Assembly: GCA_050789255.1 (NCBI GenBank)
Contig: JBOZRQ010000057.1
Location: 62,001-126,000, forward strand
Reading direction: 5' to 3'
DNA: 64,000 nucleotides
From: JBOZRQ01 sp050789255
GTDB taxonomy: Bacteria; Bacillota; Sulfobacillia; Symbiobacteriales; Symbiobacteriaceae
Shown here: positions 51,404 to 59,685 of the stretch, one piece after another
How the letters are laid out: each line of letters begins with the position of its first letter
Position numbering within the stretch: position 1 is the first letter of the stretch
Program-made: the position numbers and the translations under genes
The notes under the pieces: generated by a model
Told to the model about the DNA's origin: nothing
Database searches by the model: none
The model's input: the letters and a program-made list of their open reading frames with translations, nothing else

Positions 51404-54400
51404 TTGAACATCGGGACACCTTCGCACAACGCACCCCGAGACAACTCGGCCGGTCCTTCAGTCCGTGAGGAAAACCAGTGGTTGGAGTCGAAAAAGTTCC
51501 TACCCTACTTTAGTGATGACCCAGGAGACACGCTGGAATTTGGCGCGCCTGTATATGTGGACGAACTATGGCGTTCAGTGCAGAACGTCGAAACTCCGCA
51601 CAACATACTCTTCCTGGCACCTTGGGGGGCCGGCAAGAGCACTATCCTTGACGCACTCGAGTTGAGGGCGGAGTCATCCAAACGTTTCGAAGTGGTACGG
51701 GTGAATGCGTGGAAGCACGGCCGGGAGTCCCTTCGTAGAAAGCTCATTCTTGAAGTAGTAGCCAAACTTCGTCCTCGGTCCAAGGAATCCCTAAAAGGAC
51801 GCATGTACGAGTCTGTAAGTGGAGTTCGGCCCTATGGTGCACGCGGGGCATTCTCGGGGCTGCTGGGGCTGATTCGGGCGGGCACCATGGCACTATTCGC
51901 CCTACTGATTACGGCCCTGTTCGCTGGCTTGTCTGTGTATATTAAGTACCATGTCCTGTTCAGCAAGGAAGGATGGAAGGCTTGGGGGGATGCTGTTGCC
52001 GGACTGATGCAGCCACCCAATCTCCTCGTATTTCTTCTTACCTTTCTGGTTTCGGAAATGACCGCTGTATACTCACGACACGATGGGCATTTGGAGTTAA
52101 CCCATTCGGAACAATATGAGGAACTGTTTAAAGGCGCTATCTCCCTGCTTGGCAAGAGGGGGAAAGGTGAGAGACTTCTGGTTGTAGTCGACGAGGTTGA
52201 TAGGTGCAGCTCTGAACAGGTTTTAGAAACCCTAGAGACCATAAAGACGTTCATGAATCACAGGAATTGCGTGTTTCTAGTGGCCGGAGATTATTTACGG
52301 ATTGATTCAGCTTTGAAGAAGTCAGTGCATGCGGATGCCGATGTTGTGAACAAGGTTTTCGAGACAGTAGTACGCATGCCAGAGCACTCCCACCATCGGC
52401 TAGTAGCATACGCTGAGAAGTTGCTCTCAAAAGAGAATATCGTCCAGGGGCACCGACAGAACATAACCTCAGAACTTCCACCTGTTATCGTTGGTCAACT
52501 TGAAGCCTTCGCAAAGGCCGCTGTGACGGCCAAAGTACCAGAACTTCTTGTCCACCGGGGGATTGACACCCCTCGCAAGGTAAAGCGGATATTGAATGAC
52601 TTCCTGGTTCAGTGCCAGTTAAACATCGGTGACGCTAGTTGGGAGCAAGTCGACTGGGTAGGACTTGTGCGCAGGACGATAATGTACTCTGAGTATCCTG
52701 CGGTCGCTAAGTTGTTCGATGACTATCCTGGCCTCCCTGCCTGGCTTTGCCTCATTGGGGATGGCGCAATTGAGCATCTTGGACCAGTTGAGGTCCAAGT
52801 ATGTAGTGTCTTCTTTGGCACAAAGAAGATTGATCAATATGAGGAGCCTGACTGGGAACTGCCCCTGGCCGAATACCGGGACCTACTTGAGTTCATCCAA
52901 GTGCGCACTCCAGCAGAACCCGGAAGCAGTCTCTTTCTTGCAGGCGAAGTTGAGGCCGAGGCACTACGCGCATGGGTGTTGGGTCAGGCCCGAAGGGGAA
53001 ACTCGGACACTATTCTTGCATATATCCATGATAATGAGAGCAGGCGCCGTCGCTTCATTCGCTGGATAATCACCTGGTTCCGAACTACCAGTGATGCCAT
53101 GTCCCGTGGAAACCTCCTGCTAGTAGCCGTTCGGCTGGGAACTTCAGTCCCGCTCGACATCCGTGCGTCGTTGGTGAAGCTAGTTTCGAATAACTTTGCT
53201 CTGCTAAAGAGCCATTCGGATTTTTGGGAGCCTGTTACGGTTGCGAACACCATGTCCCTTCTCCGGGACATGGTGGTGCCGCAGGCTGAGCAATACCGGA
53301 GAATGTTATTGGACGATGTTGAACAAAACCCCGAGGCCAAGGTGCCCATACTATTGTCTGATGACATACTGGCCGAACTCAACGTACTGGCTTTGGACTT
53401 GGAAAGTCGGCGAAGAATGATCTCGGTCATATACACCTGGGTGCAAACTATCGACAGTGACGTAGTCCTGCGCCACCATCTTGAGAAACTTCGCGGCACG
53501 CTACCGCCAGCATCGACCACCATGTTGTCGATAATAGTTAGCACCGTGTCTCGGGCGCTGGGCGCGGGTAAAAGTGAGGGTATCGTCAGCAGTCTGCGTA
53601 CTTGGCTGGGCTTGTTCGGCACTCATCTCGCCAAGGAGCATGGTGGCAAACTATTTGAAGCAGTTCAGCCCCTATTTGATAACCGCGATGCTCTACCAGT
53701 CGACTGGCTCTTGGTGATGGCGGAATCATGGCTACGCCTAATCTCCTCGGAGGCTCTTCCGGGCGCCGCCGAGGCCGTGATGCGCGCGCACGCCACTCCT
53801 GAAGACCAGATTGGCTTCCTAGACAGGGTATTACGTACCCACGGCCCCCGGGCCACCCCTTCCTCGTCGGCATTCACAGGGGTTCTTGAGAACGCTTCGG
53901 ACCTGGAGAGTGTACGAGAGTTCGTTCATCAGTGGGGACAGTTCTTGCCCCGTGACGCGCTGTCCAGACTGCAACCTCATTTCGTGCGGCGGCTAGTCGA
54001 CTGTCAGTCCCCCGTCGAGTTCCTCCAAATCAGTGCGATTCTTAAGGTTGTTGCTTGCGGCCCGGGTAACGAAGAAAGTGCCCGTGAGTACCTTAACGTC
54101 GTGCTGTCCAGAATGCGTGAGTCTTGGTCGGACTCTACATGGTTAGATGCGATTGTGAACTGCTTAGTCTCCGGCCCTTATCGGATTCCGGCTGATTTGT
54201 TGCCGGTAGTTGTAGACCGTTGTGCGGAAATCTGCTTTAACTCGGAAGTCCTTACGGGCCAGCCTCAAGTCTTGGTTCACTTGTCGCAAGTCATTCGCAG
54301 GATAGCTTCGGTGTCCCTGCAAGCCCAGTGGTTGATGCGAATCAGAAGTGACGTGTTAGCTGATTCCAATGACTCTAGTCTAATATCCGGGTTTGAGGCC

Positions 54401-55327
54401 CTTGAGATCATGGTTGAGAGTGCATCCCACACTGTCGGTGCAATTCGGCAGGAGTTGCCTGTCCTGCTTTCTTTCGCATTAGTGCGCCATAACAGGATCT
54501 TTAACCAACGGCTCTGTCGGTTGATCTCAAAACTACCAGTTCAGGTCATCGCCACGCACGAATCCGCAATAGTTGACTTTTTCGTGGCTCGAGCGGCGTT
54601 GGCGGACGCTCTACAAGCCATAGACATGATGGGAACGAAATTAGATCCCTCTACGTTTGTGATAGGTGCATCCCAACGCTATCCGCTAGATTCTCCCGAA
54701 AGCACGACTCTCGTGAATTGGGTGATCGAGCGATCCGATAGGAATTCATTTACCGTGAAAGGGTTACTTCAACAGATCATCTCGAATCCAAAGAGCCGCC
54801 CTTTTCTGTATCAAGTGTGCTACCGAGTTGAGAAACTTAGGCGCGAGATCATCCAGGCACTAGTGTTGAAAATCAATAGCGAGCCCTACACTGCGCTGGA
54901 GGCACTTCACACCTTAGCAGAGCTGCTGCCGCTAACTACGACCACCGAACGAGATCAGACCGTGAGAGCAGTTTTGTCCGCTGTGTCGTGTGGCCTGAGC
55001 GCTGAATATGGACGCGGCTTACTCACAACTGTCATGGAGCAGGGCGTATCTAACAGAAGTCGGCGACTGATCAGGGGTTTCATCACTAAGTCTGCCACGC
55101 CGGAACCGGGCACCAAAGGCAGTATCCCCGTCGATCAGTTGACTCGGAAGTCCCGGAAGACGGCTCGCAAGCACGTCATTCCGACATCCCAGGGCGGCGA
55201 GTCTCGATTGCTGAGACCGACGCTGCTTGAACAGGGGCAAATGTCTCCCGGTAGGTTGGAAAACGTAGGTCCGGTAAAGAAGCGGCGGAGATGGGTGAGT
55301 GAGTTGCAGTCAAGGAAGCCGCGATAG
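51404..55327 (+). CDS. KAP-type P-loop NTPase, very large
   Basis: A 1307-residue protein. Walker A APWGAGKST (residues 72-80), two membrane segments (about 152-180 and 203-223) inserted between Walker A and B, and Walker B LLVVVDEVDRC (about 258-268): this is the KAP NTPase plan, named after Kidins220 and the T7-excluding PifA protein. Residues about 350-1290 are mostly helical, like HEAT-type repeats, and end in a basic tail (SRKTARKH, KKRRRW). The TTG at 51404 has GAGGGGGG six bases upstream. The gene is more A/T-rich with different codon use than its neighbours and lies between two broken ligase copies, so it was probably acquired. A defence role is inferred. Confidence 0.82.
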   Translation: MNIGTPSHNAPRDNSAGPSVREENQWLESKKFLPYFSDDPGDTLEFGAPVYVDELWRSVQNVETPHNILFLAPWGAGKSTILDALELRAESSKRFEVVRVNAWKHGRESLRRKLILEVVAKLRPRSKESLKGRMYESVSGVRPYGARGAFSGLLGLIRAGTMALFALLITALFAGLSVYIKYHVLFSKEGWKAWGDAVAGLMQPPNLLVFLLTFLVSEMTAVYSRHDGHLELTHSEQYEELFKGAISLLGKRGKGERLLVVVDEVDRCSSEQVLETLETIKTFMNHRNCVFLVAGDYLRIDSALKKSVHADADVVNKVFETVVRMPEHSHHRLVAYAEKLLSKENIVQGHRQNITSELPPVIVGQLEAFAKAAVTAKVPELLVHRGIDTPRKVKRILNDFLVQCQLNIGDASWEQVDWVGLVRRTIMYSEYPAVAKLFDDYPGLPAWLCLIGDGAIEHLGPVEVQVCSVFFGTKKIDQYEEPDWELPLAEYRDLLEFIQVRTPAEPGSSLFLAGEVEAEALRAWVLGQARRGNSDTILAYIHDNESRRRRFIRWIITWFRTTSDAMSRGNLLLVAVRLGTSVPLDIRASLVKLVSNNFALLKSHSDFWEPVTVANTMSLLRDMVVPQAEQYRRMLLDDVEQNPEAKVPILLSDDILAELNVLALDLESRRRMISVIYTWVQTIDSDVVLRHHLEKLRGTLPPASTTMLSIIVSTVSRALGAGKSEGIVSSLRTWLGLFGTHLAKEHGGKLFEAVQPLFDNRDALPVDWLLVMAESWLRLISSEALPGAAEAVMRAHATPEDQIGFLDRVLRTHGPRATPSSSAFTGVLENASDLESVREFVHQWGQFLPRDALSRLQPHFVRRLVDCQSPVEFLQISAILKVVACGPGNEESAREYLNVVLSRMRESWSDSTWLDAIVNCLVSGPYRIPADLLPVVVDRCAEICFNSEVLTGQPQVLVHLSQVIRRIASVSLQAQWLMRIRSDVLADSNDSSLISGFEALEIMVESASHTVGAIRQELPVLLSFALVRHNRIFNQRLCRLISKLPVQVIATHESAIVDFFVARAALADALQAIDMMGTKLDPSTFVIGASQRYPLDSPESTTLVNWVIERSDRNSFTVKGLLQQIISNPKSRPFLYQVCYRVEKLRREIIQALVLKINSEPYTALEALHTLAELLPLTTTTERDQTVRAVLSAVSCGLSAEYGRGLLTTVMEQGVSNRSRRLIRGFITKSATPEPGTKGSIPVDQLTRKSRKTARKHVIPTSQGGESRLLRPTLLEQGQMSPGRLENVGPVKKRRRWVSELQSRKPR

Positions 55328-55373
55328 AAGGGGAGGCACTTGCACGTTCTCGAGTACTTGAGTTGGTCGTGTG

Positions 55374-55735
55374 GGTCGATCGACCGGGAGGGCCGGTCGA
55401 CCGGACCAAGGATGTGATCAAGTCTGGCGGCGAGTGGATCTCCTCCGTGGACCTTGAGAACGCCGTCATGGCCGTTGAAGGGGTCGCCGAGGCGGCGGTG
55501 ATCGCCTTCCCGCACACCGTGGGGGATGAGCGACCGCTCCCCTCCGTGGTGCCCCGGCAGGAGGCCAAGGGCAGGCTTAGAAAGGAACGATCCTGGAGTT
55601 CCTGAAGACCAAGTTCCCTCCTACTGAGTCCCGGACGATGCCGTCTTCGTCCACGAGATTTCCAAGACCGCCACCGGCAAGTTCGGCAAGAAGGTGCTGC
55701 GCGCCCGGTACAAGGACCACTACAAGGTTGGATAG
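55374..55735 (+). pseudogene. Acyl-CoA ligase, 3' fragment (third copy)
   Basis: About the last 120 codons of the ligase, from the adenylate-binding IDPEG region to the stop, with frameshifts near 55587 and 55615 and an in-frame TGA. It shares distinctive bases with the broken copy at 49305 rather than with the intact gene, including the trailing GACGAC and GC-rich hairpin, so 50521-50932 and 55374-55775 act as direct repeats around the NTPase. Confidence 0.85.
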
Positions 55736-56219
55736 ACGACATCGGGCGCCGCTCCCTCAAGGGCGGCGCCCCGTGGGACTCACGCCATCCCCCTGCAAGA
55801 TTGCGTCATCACCCTGTCGGTACCACATTGTAGTCCCGCTGGAGTAGCGTCGGATGCTGGTGGAAATCGCGTCGTCCCCCGGTCGGAGTCACTGTGGCTC
55901 CCGTCGGAGTCACGTCGGTATGCGGCCGGAGGCCAATTTGCTTTACGCTTAATGGAACTTAGGAAACGCAGGGCGATTGGAGGATGACGTGCGACTGGCG
56001 CAAGGTTGACGGGAGGTGACGGGAGGTTTAACCGGAGGTTGACGGGAGATGAAAGGGAGACGACCTGAATCCGGCGTGATAACGCAATGACGTCGAAGTG
56101 AGGACAGAATGGCACCCACGTGACTATTTCTACTATGTGTTATCATAAAATTTGTCCAACCTCAGATGGCGCAGGCCTTGGTTGCGTTGGGACCTGAAAA
56201 TCGGAGGGGCGCTATCGAA
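55736..56219. other. Intergenic stretch with short repeats
   Basis: No gene supported. GTCGGAGTCAC occurs twice (55882-55892 and 55903-55913, 21 bases apart). GACGGGAGGT is tandem at 56008-56017 and 56018-56027, with variants GGAGGTT at 56034 and GACGGGAGAT at 56041. An A/T-rich patch near 56135-56155 could serve as a promoter for the next gene. The repeats may be a mobile-element remnant. Confidence 0.5.
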
Positions 56220-56783
56220 ATGGCTAGACTGATCTACCCGATTAACCTATCCTTGGACGGTTACATGGAGGACGAGCGCGGGAGTATCGAGTGGTCGGTC
56301 TCCGATGACGAGGTGTTTGCGTTCTGGACTGACTTCCAGCGGCCGATTGGCACCTACCTATACGGGCGTCGAATGTACGAGTCGATGGTGTACTGGGAGA
56401 CGGCGAGCGCCAAAATAGGCGATCAACCGGAGGCAATGCGGGAATTCGCGCATATTTGGCGAGGTGCTGAGAAGATCGTGTATTCCCGGACGCTTCAGGC
56501 GGTTTCAAGCGCCAGGACCAGGCTCGAGCGCGAATTCGATCCTGATGCGATTCGGAGGCTGAAAGCGTCTTCCGAAGCCGACATTACGATTGGCGGCCCC
56601 GAGCTTGCTGGGCAGGCGATGCGCGCGGGACTGATCGATGAGTGTCATCTGCTTGTTAATCCGATCGTCTTGGGTGGAGGTAAGCGAGCATTGCCGGACA
56701 ACCTCCGCATGCGGCTCGAGCTGCTCGGTGAGCGCCGCTTCCAATGCGGCATTGTTCATCTTCATTACCGCGTGATCGTCTGA
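56220..56783 (+). CDS. RibD C-terminal / dihydrofolate reductase-like protein
   Basis: A 187-residue reductase-fold protein of the RibD_C family: YPINLSLDGYMEDERGSIEW at the N-terminus, YLYGRRMYESM, IVYSRTL, ADITIGGPELAGQAMRAGLI and PIVLGGGKRALP. These match the small YyaP/YwjB-like group annotated as dihydrofolate reductase family proteins; the real reaction is not known. GGAGGGG precedes the ATG at 56220 by ten bases. Stands alone. Confidence 0.85.
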   Translation: MARLIYPINLSLDGYMEDERGSIEWSVSDDEVFAFWTDFQRPIGTYLYGRRMYESMVYWETASAKIGDQPEAMREFAHIWRGAEKIVYSRTLQAVSSARTRLEREFDPDAIRRLKASSEADITIGGPELAGQAMRAGLIDECHLLVNPIVLGGGKRALPDNLRMRLELLGERRFQCGIVHLHYRVIV

Positions 56784-56833
56784 CCGCGACGCACGCCACC
56801 TTGACCAGATACTCGTGGACGCTGACAGAAAGA

Positions 56834-56862
56834 AATGGCGGTGCACCACGTGCATCGCCATT
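56834..56862 (-). terminator. Terminator of the LacI/GH15 operon
   Basis: AATGGCGGTGCAC (56834-56846) pairs with GTGCATCGCCATT (56850-56862), one G-T pair, followed on the minus strand by TTTCTTTC. Confidence 0.75.
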
Positions 56863-56873
56863 CGTCAGTTTCG

Positions 56874-57887
56874 CTATGCCTTCGCCTGCCCCGTCGAGCC
56901 CCGCACCACAAGGTGCGGCTCGATCCAGTAGGTCACGGGCGCCACGGGGCCAGATTCATCCATCGCAGCGGCGAGGATCTCCACCGACTTCGCCCCGATG
57001 TCATACATGGGCTGGGCCACCGTCGTGAGTCCGGGCCGGACGGCCGACGCAAACCAGATGTTGTCGAAGCCGACCACCGAGATATCCTCCTGCACCCGCA
57101 GACCCCGGTCGAGGATGGCGTTGACCGCTCCGATGGCCATCAGGTCGCTGGCAGCGACCACGGCCGTGGGCCGGTCCGATCGGTCCAGCATGCGGGACAT
57201 GGCAGCGTAGCCCGACTCCAGATGGAAGTCGCCCTCGGCGATCAGCTCGGGCGCCAACACCAGCCCCCGGGCCGCCGCCCCCTGCTGGTAGCCAGCCAGT
57301 CGGGGTCCGCCGGCGACCGGGTCCCGCAGCGGGCCGTGGATGACGGCGATGCGGGAGTGCCCGAGGTCAGCCAGGTGCTCCACCGCAAGGGCGGCGCCCC
57401 GCTGGCTGTCGACCAGCACCGCTGGGTAGGCGCCCTCGGGGTCGTAGGTGGCGGCCAGTGCCACGGGGCGCCGCAATGCCGCAAAGAGCTCCCGGTGCGC
57501 CGGGGTCACTTCGCCGCTGGTGTAGATGACGCCGTCCACCTGCTTCTCAGCGAGGATCGCCAGCCCCTCCTCCTCCTTGCGGAAGCTGAGGTCGGCGTTG
57601 ACCAGGAGCAGGTGGAAGCCCTGCGCTGCCGCCACGTCGCCCATGCCCCGCAGGACCTCGGCGTAGAAGGGGTTGGCCACGTCGGGCAGCACCACCCCGA
57701 TGGTGCCGGTGCGCTTCTGCACCAGCCCCCGAGCGAGGGCGTTGGGGCGGTAGCCCAGCTCGTCGATCGCCTCCATGATCCGGCGCAGGGTCTGCTCGGC
57801 CACCGGGCCGCTCTTGGTGAGCACCCGGGAGACGGTCGAGACAGAGGTCTGGGCCCGCTTGGCTACGTCGCGGATGGTCGGCTGCAT
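56874..57887 (-). CDS. LacI-family transcriptional regulator
   Basis: A 337-residue repressor: HTH with IRDVAKRAQTSVSTVSRVLT and the hinge YRPNALARGLV, then a periplasmic-binding-like sugar domain (GVVLPDVANPFYAEVLRG, VDGVIYTSGE, ISVVGFDNIWFASAVRPGLT). The ATG at 57887 has GGGGAGGTGGGTCC. It overlaps the GH15 gene by 25 bases and is the last gene of the operon. The two palindromes at 62652-62703 are its likely operators; the ligand is probably a glucan-derived sugar. Confidence 0.92.
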   Translation of the reverse strand: MQPTIRDVAKRAQTSVSTVSRVLTKSGPVAEQTLRRIMEAIDELGYRPNALARGLVQKRTGTIGVVLPDVANPFYAEVLRGMGDVAAAQGFHLLLVNADLSFRKEEEGLAILAEKQVDGVIYTSGEVTPAHRELFAALRRPVALAATYDPEGAYPAVLVDSQRGAALAVEHLADLGHSRIAVIHGPLRDPVAGGPRLAGYQQGAAARGLVLAPELIAEGDFHLESGYAAMSRMLDRSDRPTAVVAASDLMAIGAVNAILDRGLRVQEDISVVGFDNIWFASAVRPGLTTVAQPMYDIGAKSVEILAAAMDESGPVAPVTYWIEPHLVVRGSTGQAKA

Positions 57888-59626
57888 GGACCCACCTCCC
57901 CTCGGGCCCGCTCCAGCAGGAGCCGGGCCATCTCCTCGTGGCTGAAGACCTGCGGAAAGTTGCCCCACTGGGTCCGGGTCTCGCCGTCGAAGTGCTCGGC
58001 CATCAGGCCGAGGTCGGTGGCGCAGTCGAGGCAAGTCTGGATCAAGCGGTCACAATCGGCCGTCCGCCCGGCCATCAAGTAGTAGCGGGCGAGCCACAGG
58101 GTCGGCAGATAGAACGGCACGGCAGCGTAGTCGTACCGGCAGAAGCCGCCCAGCAGGGCCAGGCCGCCCTCGCTCTGGTGCTTCTCCATCAATGCGACGG
58201 TCGACAAGATGCGGGGATGATCCGGCGGCAGCAGCCCGTAGAAGACCAGCGCCAGCACCGAGATGTCGACGCAGGGCGCCGGGGCGCCCTCCCCGTAGTG
58301 GCGCAGGTAGGCTTGCCGCTCCGGGTTCCAGCCTTTCTCGATCACCTCGGCCTTGACGGCGTCGGCGGCCTCCTGCCAGGCGACGGCCTCGTCAGCGTAA
58401 CCGAGCTCAGTGGCGATGCGGGCGCCCGAGTCCAGCGCCGCGTAACACATCGCCTTGCCGTGGACCCAGTGGGCCTTGTACTCCCGCAGCTCCCAGATGC
58501 CGCTCTCGGGCTGGCGCCAGTTAGCCGCGATCCAGTCGCAGGCCCGGCGGACGCCATCCCAGTGCTTTGCCAGGAAGCTGCGGTCGCCGCTGCACTGGTA
58601 GTGGTACCAGAGGCCATGGATGATATTCCCCTCGTTGTCCAGCTGAAGCTGGGCCGAGGCAGCGTTGCCGAAGCGGACCGGCACCTCGCCCCCCGGGCCT
58701 TGCAGGTCCGGGGCGATGAACTCGGTGGGGTCCTGGCCATCGACCGTGTAGAGCGGCTGGCGCCAGTGCCCGTCGGCGCCCTGGAGCGAGAAGACCAGGT
58801 CGTAGAAACGGGCCGCCTCGGTATGAAGTCCGGCGGCATCGAAGGTCATGGCGGTGTAGTAGCCATCCCGCAGCCATGTGAAGCGGTAGTCCCAGTTGTC
58901 GCCGCCCCCCGGCACCGCCGGGAAGGAGGCGGTCGGCGCTGCCAGCAGCGCCCCGGTCGGGTCGTAGCTGTTCAGCTTCATTATAAGGAGGCTGCGGCGG
59001 TAGCTCTCCAGCCAACCGTCCGGCAGTCCGGCCTGCGGCAGGCGGGCCGCTGCCAGCCACTCGGTCCAGAAGCGCTCCGTGTCGGCGGCTCGAGCCGCAG
59101 CCATGGCAGCAACCGCAGCATCCGCAGCGGCGCCATCGATCCCATATCCAAGATTGATCCGGGTGACGGCGCCCTCGGTCTGTACATCCACCCGCGAAAC
59201 GCCGGCGGCCGTGCGGACCTCGCCACCGGCAACCGTCAGCGGAAAGGCCACGGACCGAATCGGGTCGACCTCCACCTTCAGATGCACCCCGACGCCGGTG
59301 ACGGTCACCTCCCGGACGAGCCCATGCCCGCCCCAGGGCATGAAGTCGACGGCCCGTACCGTCGTCCCGGCGCCCTCGGCCACCGTCTCCAGGATCGCCG
59401 TGTCACCGAGGTACCGCTGGTGCACCGGGGTGAGGGGCACCTCGCTCCCGTCCTGGCGCAGCAGCCGGATCCGCAGGGCGCCGCCCCGCCGGGGGTCCAA
59501 CGCCTGTGCAAAGACCGGGACCAGGTCGAAGCGCGGGATGCAAAGCCAGGCAATATCAAGGTTCGGGCTGATCAGGGCAGCCGTTTCACCGTTGCCCACC
59601 AGGCCGAGATAGCTGCGTTGGCGCAC
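57863..59626 (-). CDS. GH15 family glucoamylase-like glycoside hydrolase
   Basis: A 587-residue (alpha/alpha)6-barrel enzyme without a signal peptide, so it acts inside the cell on imported oligosaccharides. N-terminal beta domain about 1-200, then the catalytic barrel with GGGDNWDYRFTWLRDGYYTA (substrate-site NWDYR), the general-acid region SGIWELREYKAHWVHGKAM and the base region HFDGETRTQWGNFPQVFSH. Candidate activities are glucoamylase, glucodextranase or trehalase, as in other bacterial GH15. The start is GTG at 59626 with GGGAGGAATTCCA. It follows the binding-protein gene with a hairpin between. Confidence 0.88.
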   Translation of the reverse strand: MRQRSYLGLVGNGETAALISPNLDIAWLCIPRFDLVPVFAQALDPRRGGALRIRLLRQDGSEVPLTPVHQRYLGDTAILETVAEGAGTTVRAVDFMPWGGHGLVREVTVTGVGVHLKVEVDPIRSVAFPLTVAGGEVRTAAGVSRVDVQTEGAVTRINLGYGIDGAAADAAVAAMAAARAADTERFWTEWLAAARLPQAGLPDGWLESYRRSLLIMKLNSYDPTGALLAAPTASFPAVPGGGDNWDYRFTWLRDGYYTAMTFDAAGLHTEAARFYDLVFSLQGADGHWRQPLYTVDGQDPTEFIAPDLQGPGGEVPVRFGNAASAQLQLDNEGNIIHGLWYHYQCSGDRSFLAKHWDGVRRACDWIAANWRQPESGIWELREYKAHWVHGKAMCYAALDSGARIATELGYADEAVAWQEAADAVKAEVIEKGWNPERQAYLRHYGEGAPAPCVDISVLALVFYGLLPPDHPRILSTVALMEKHQSEGGLALLGGFCRYDYAAVPFYLPTLWLARYYLMAGRTADCDRLIQTCLDCATDLGLMAEHFDGETRTQWGNFPQVFSHEEMARLLLERARGEVGPCSRPSAT

Positions 59627-59651
59627 TGGAATTCCTCCCGCTTGAATCGGC

Positions 59652-59681
59652 GTGGGCCGCCGGACCTGCCGGCGGCCCCAC
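59652..59681 (-). other. Hairpin between binding-protein and GH15 genes
   Basis: GTGGGCCGCCGG (59652-59663) pairs with CCGGCGGCCCCAC (59669-59681) with one bulge. No T-run follows on the minus strand, so it is probably an mRNA-stabilising or attenuating hairpin after the binding-protein stop. Confidence 0.6.
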
Positions 59682-59685
59682 CTGG

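Noticed and set aside
51579..51604. Short match between the leader of the broken acyl-CoA ligase (near 49265) and the 5' part of the NTPase gene
   Set aside because: Only about 22 bases with one indel, inside a coding region that reads naturally as KAP sequence; a match of this length is expected by chance in a window this long.
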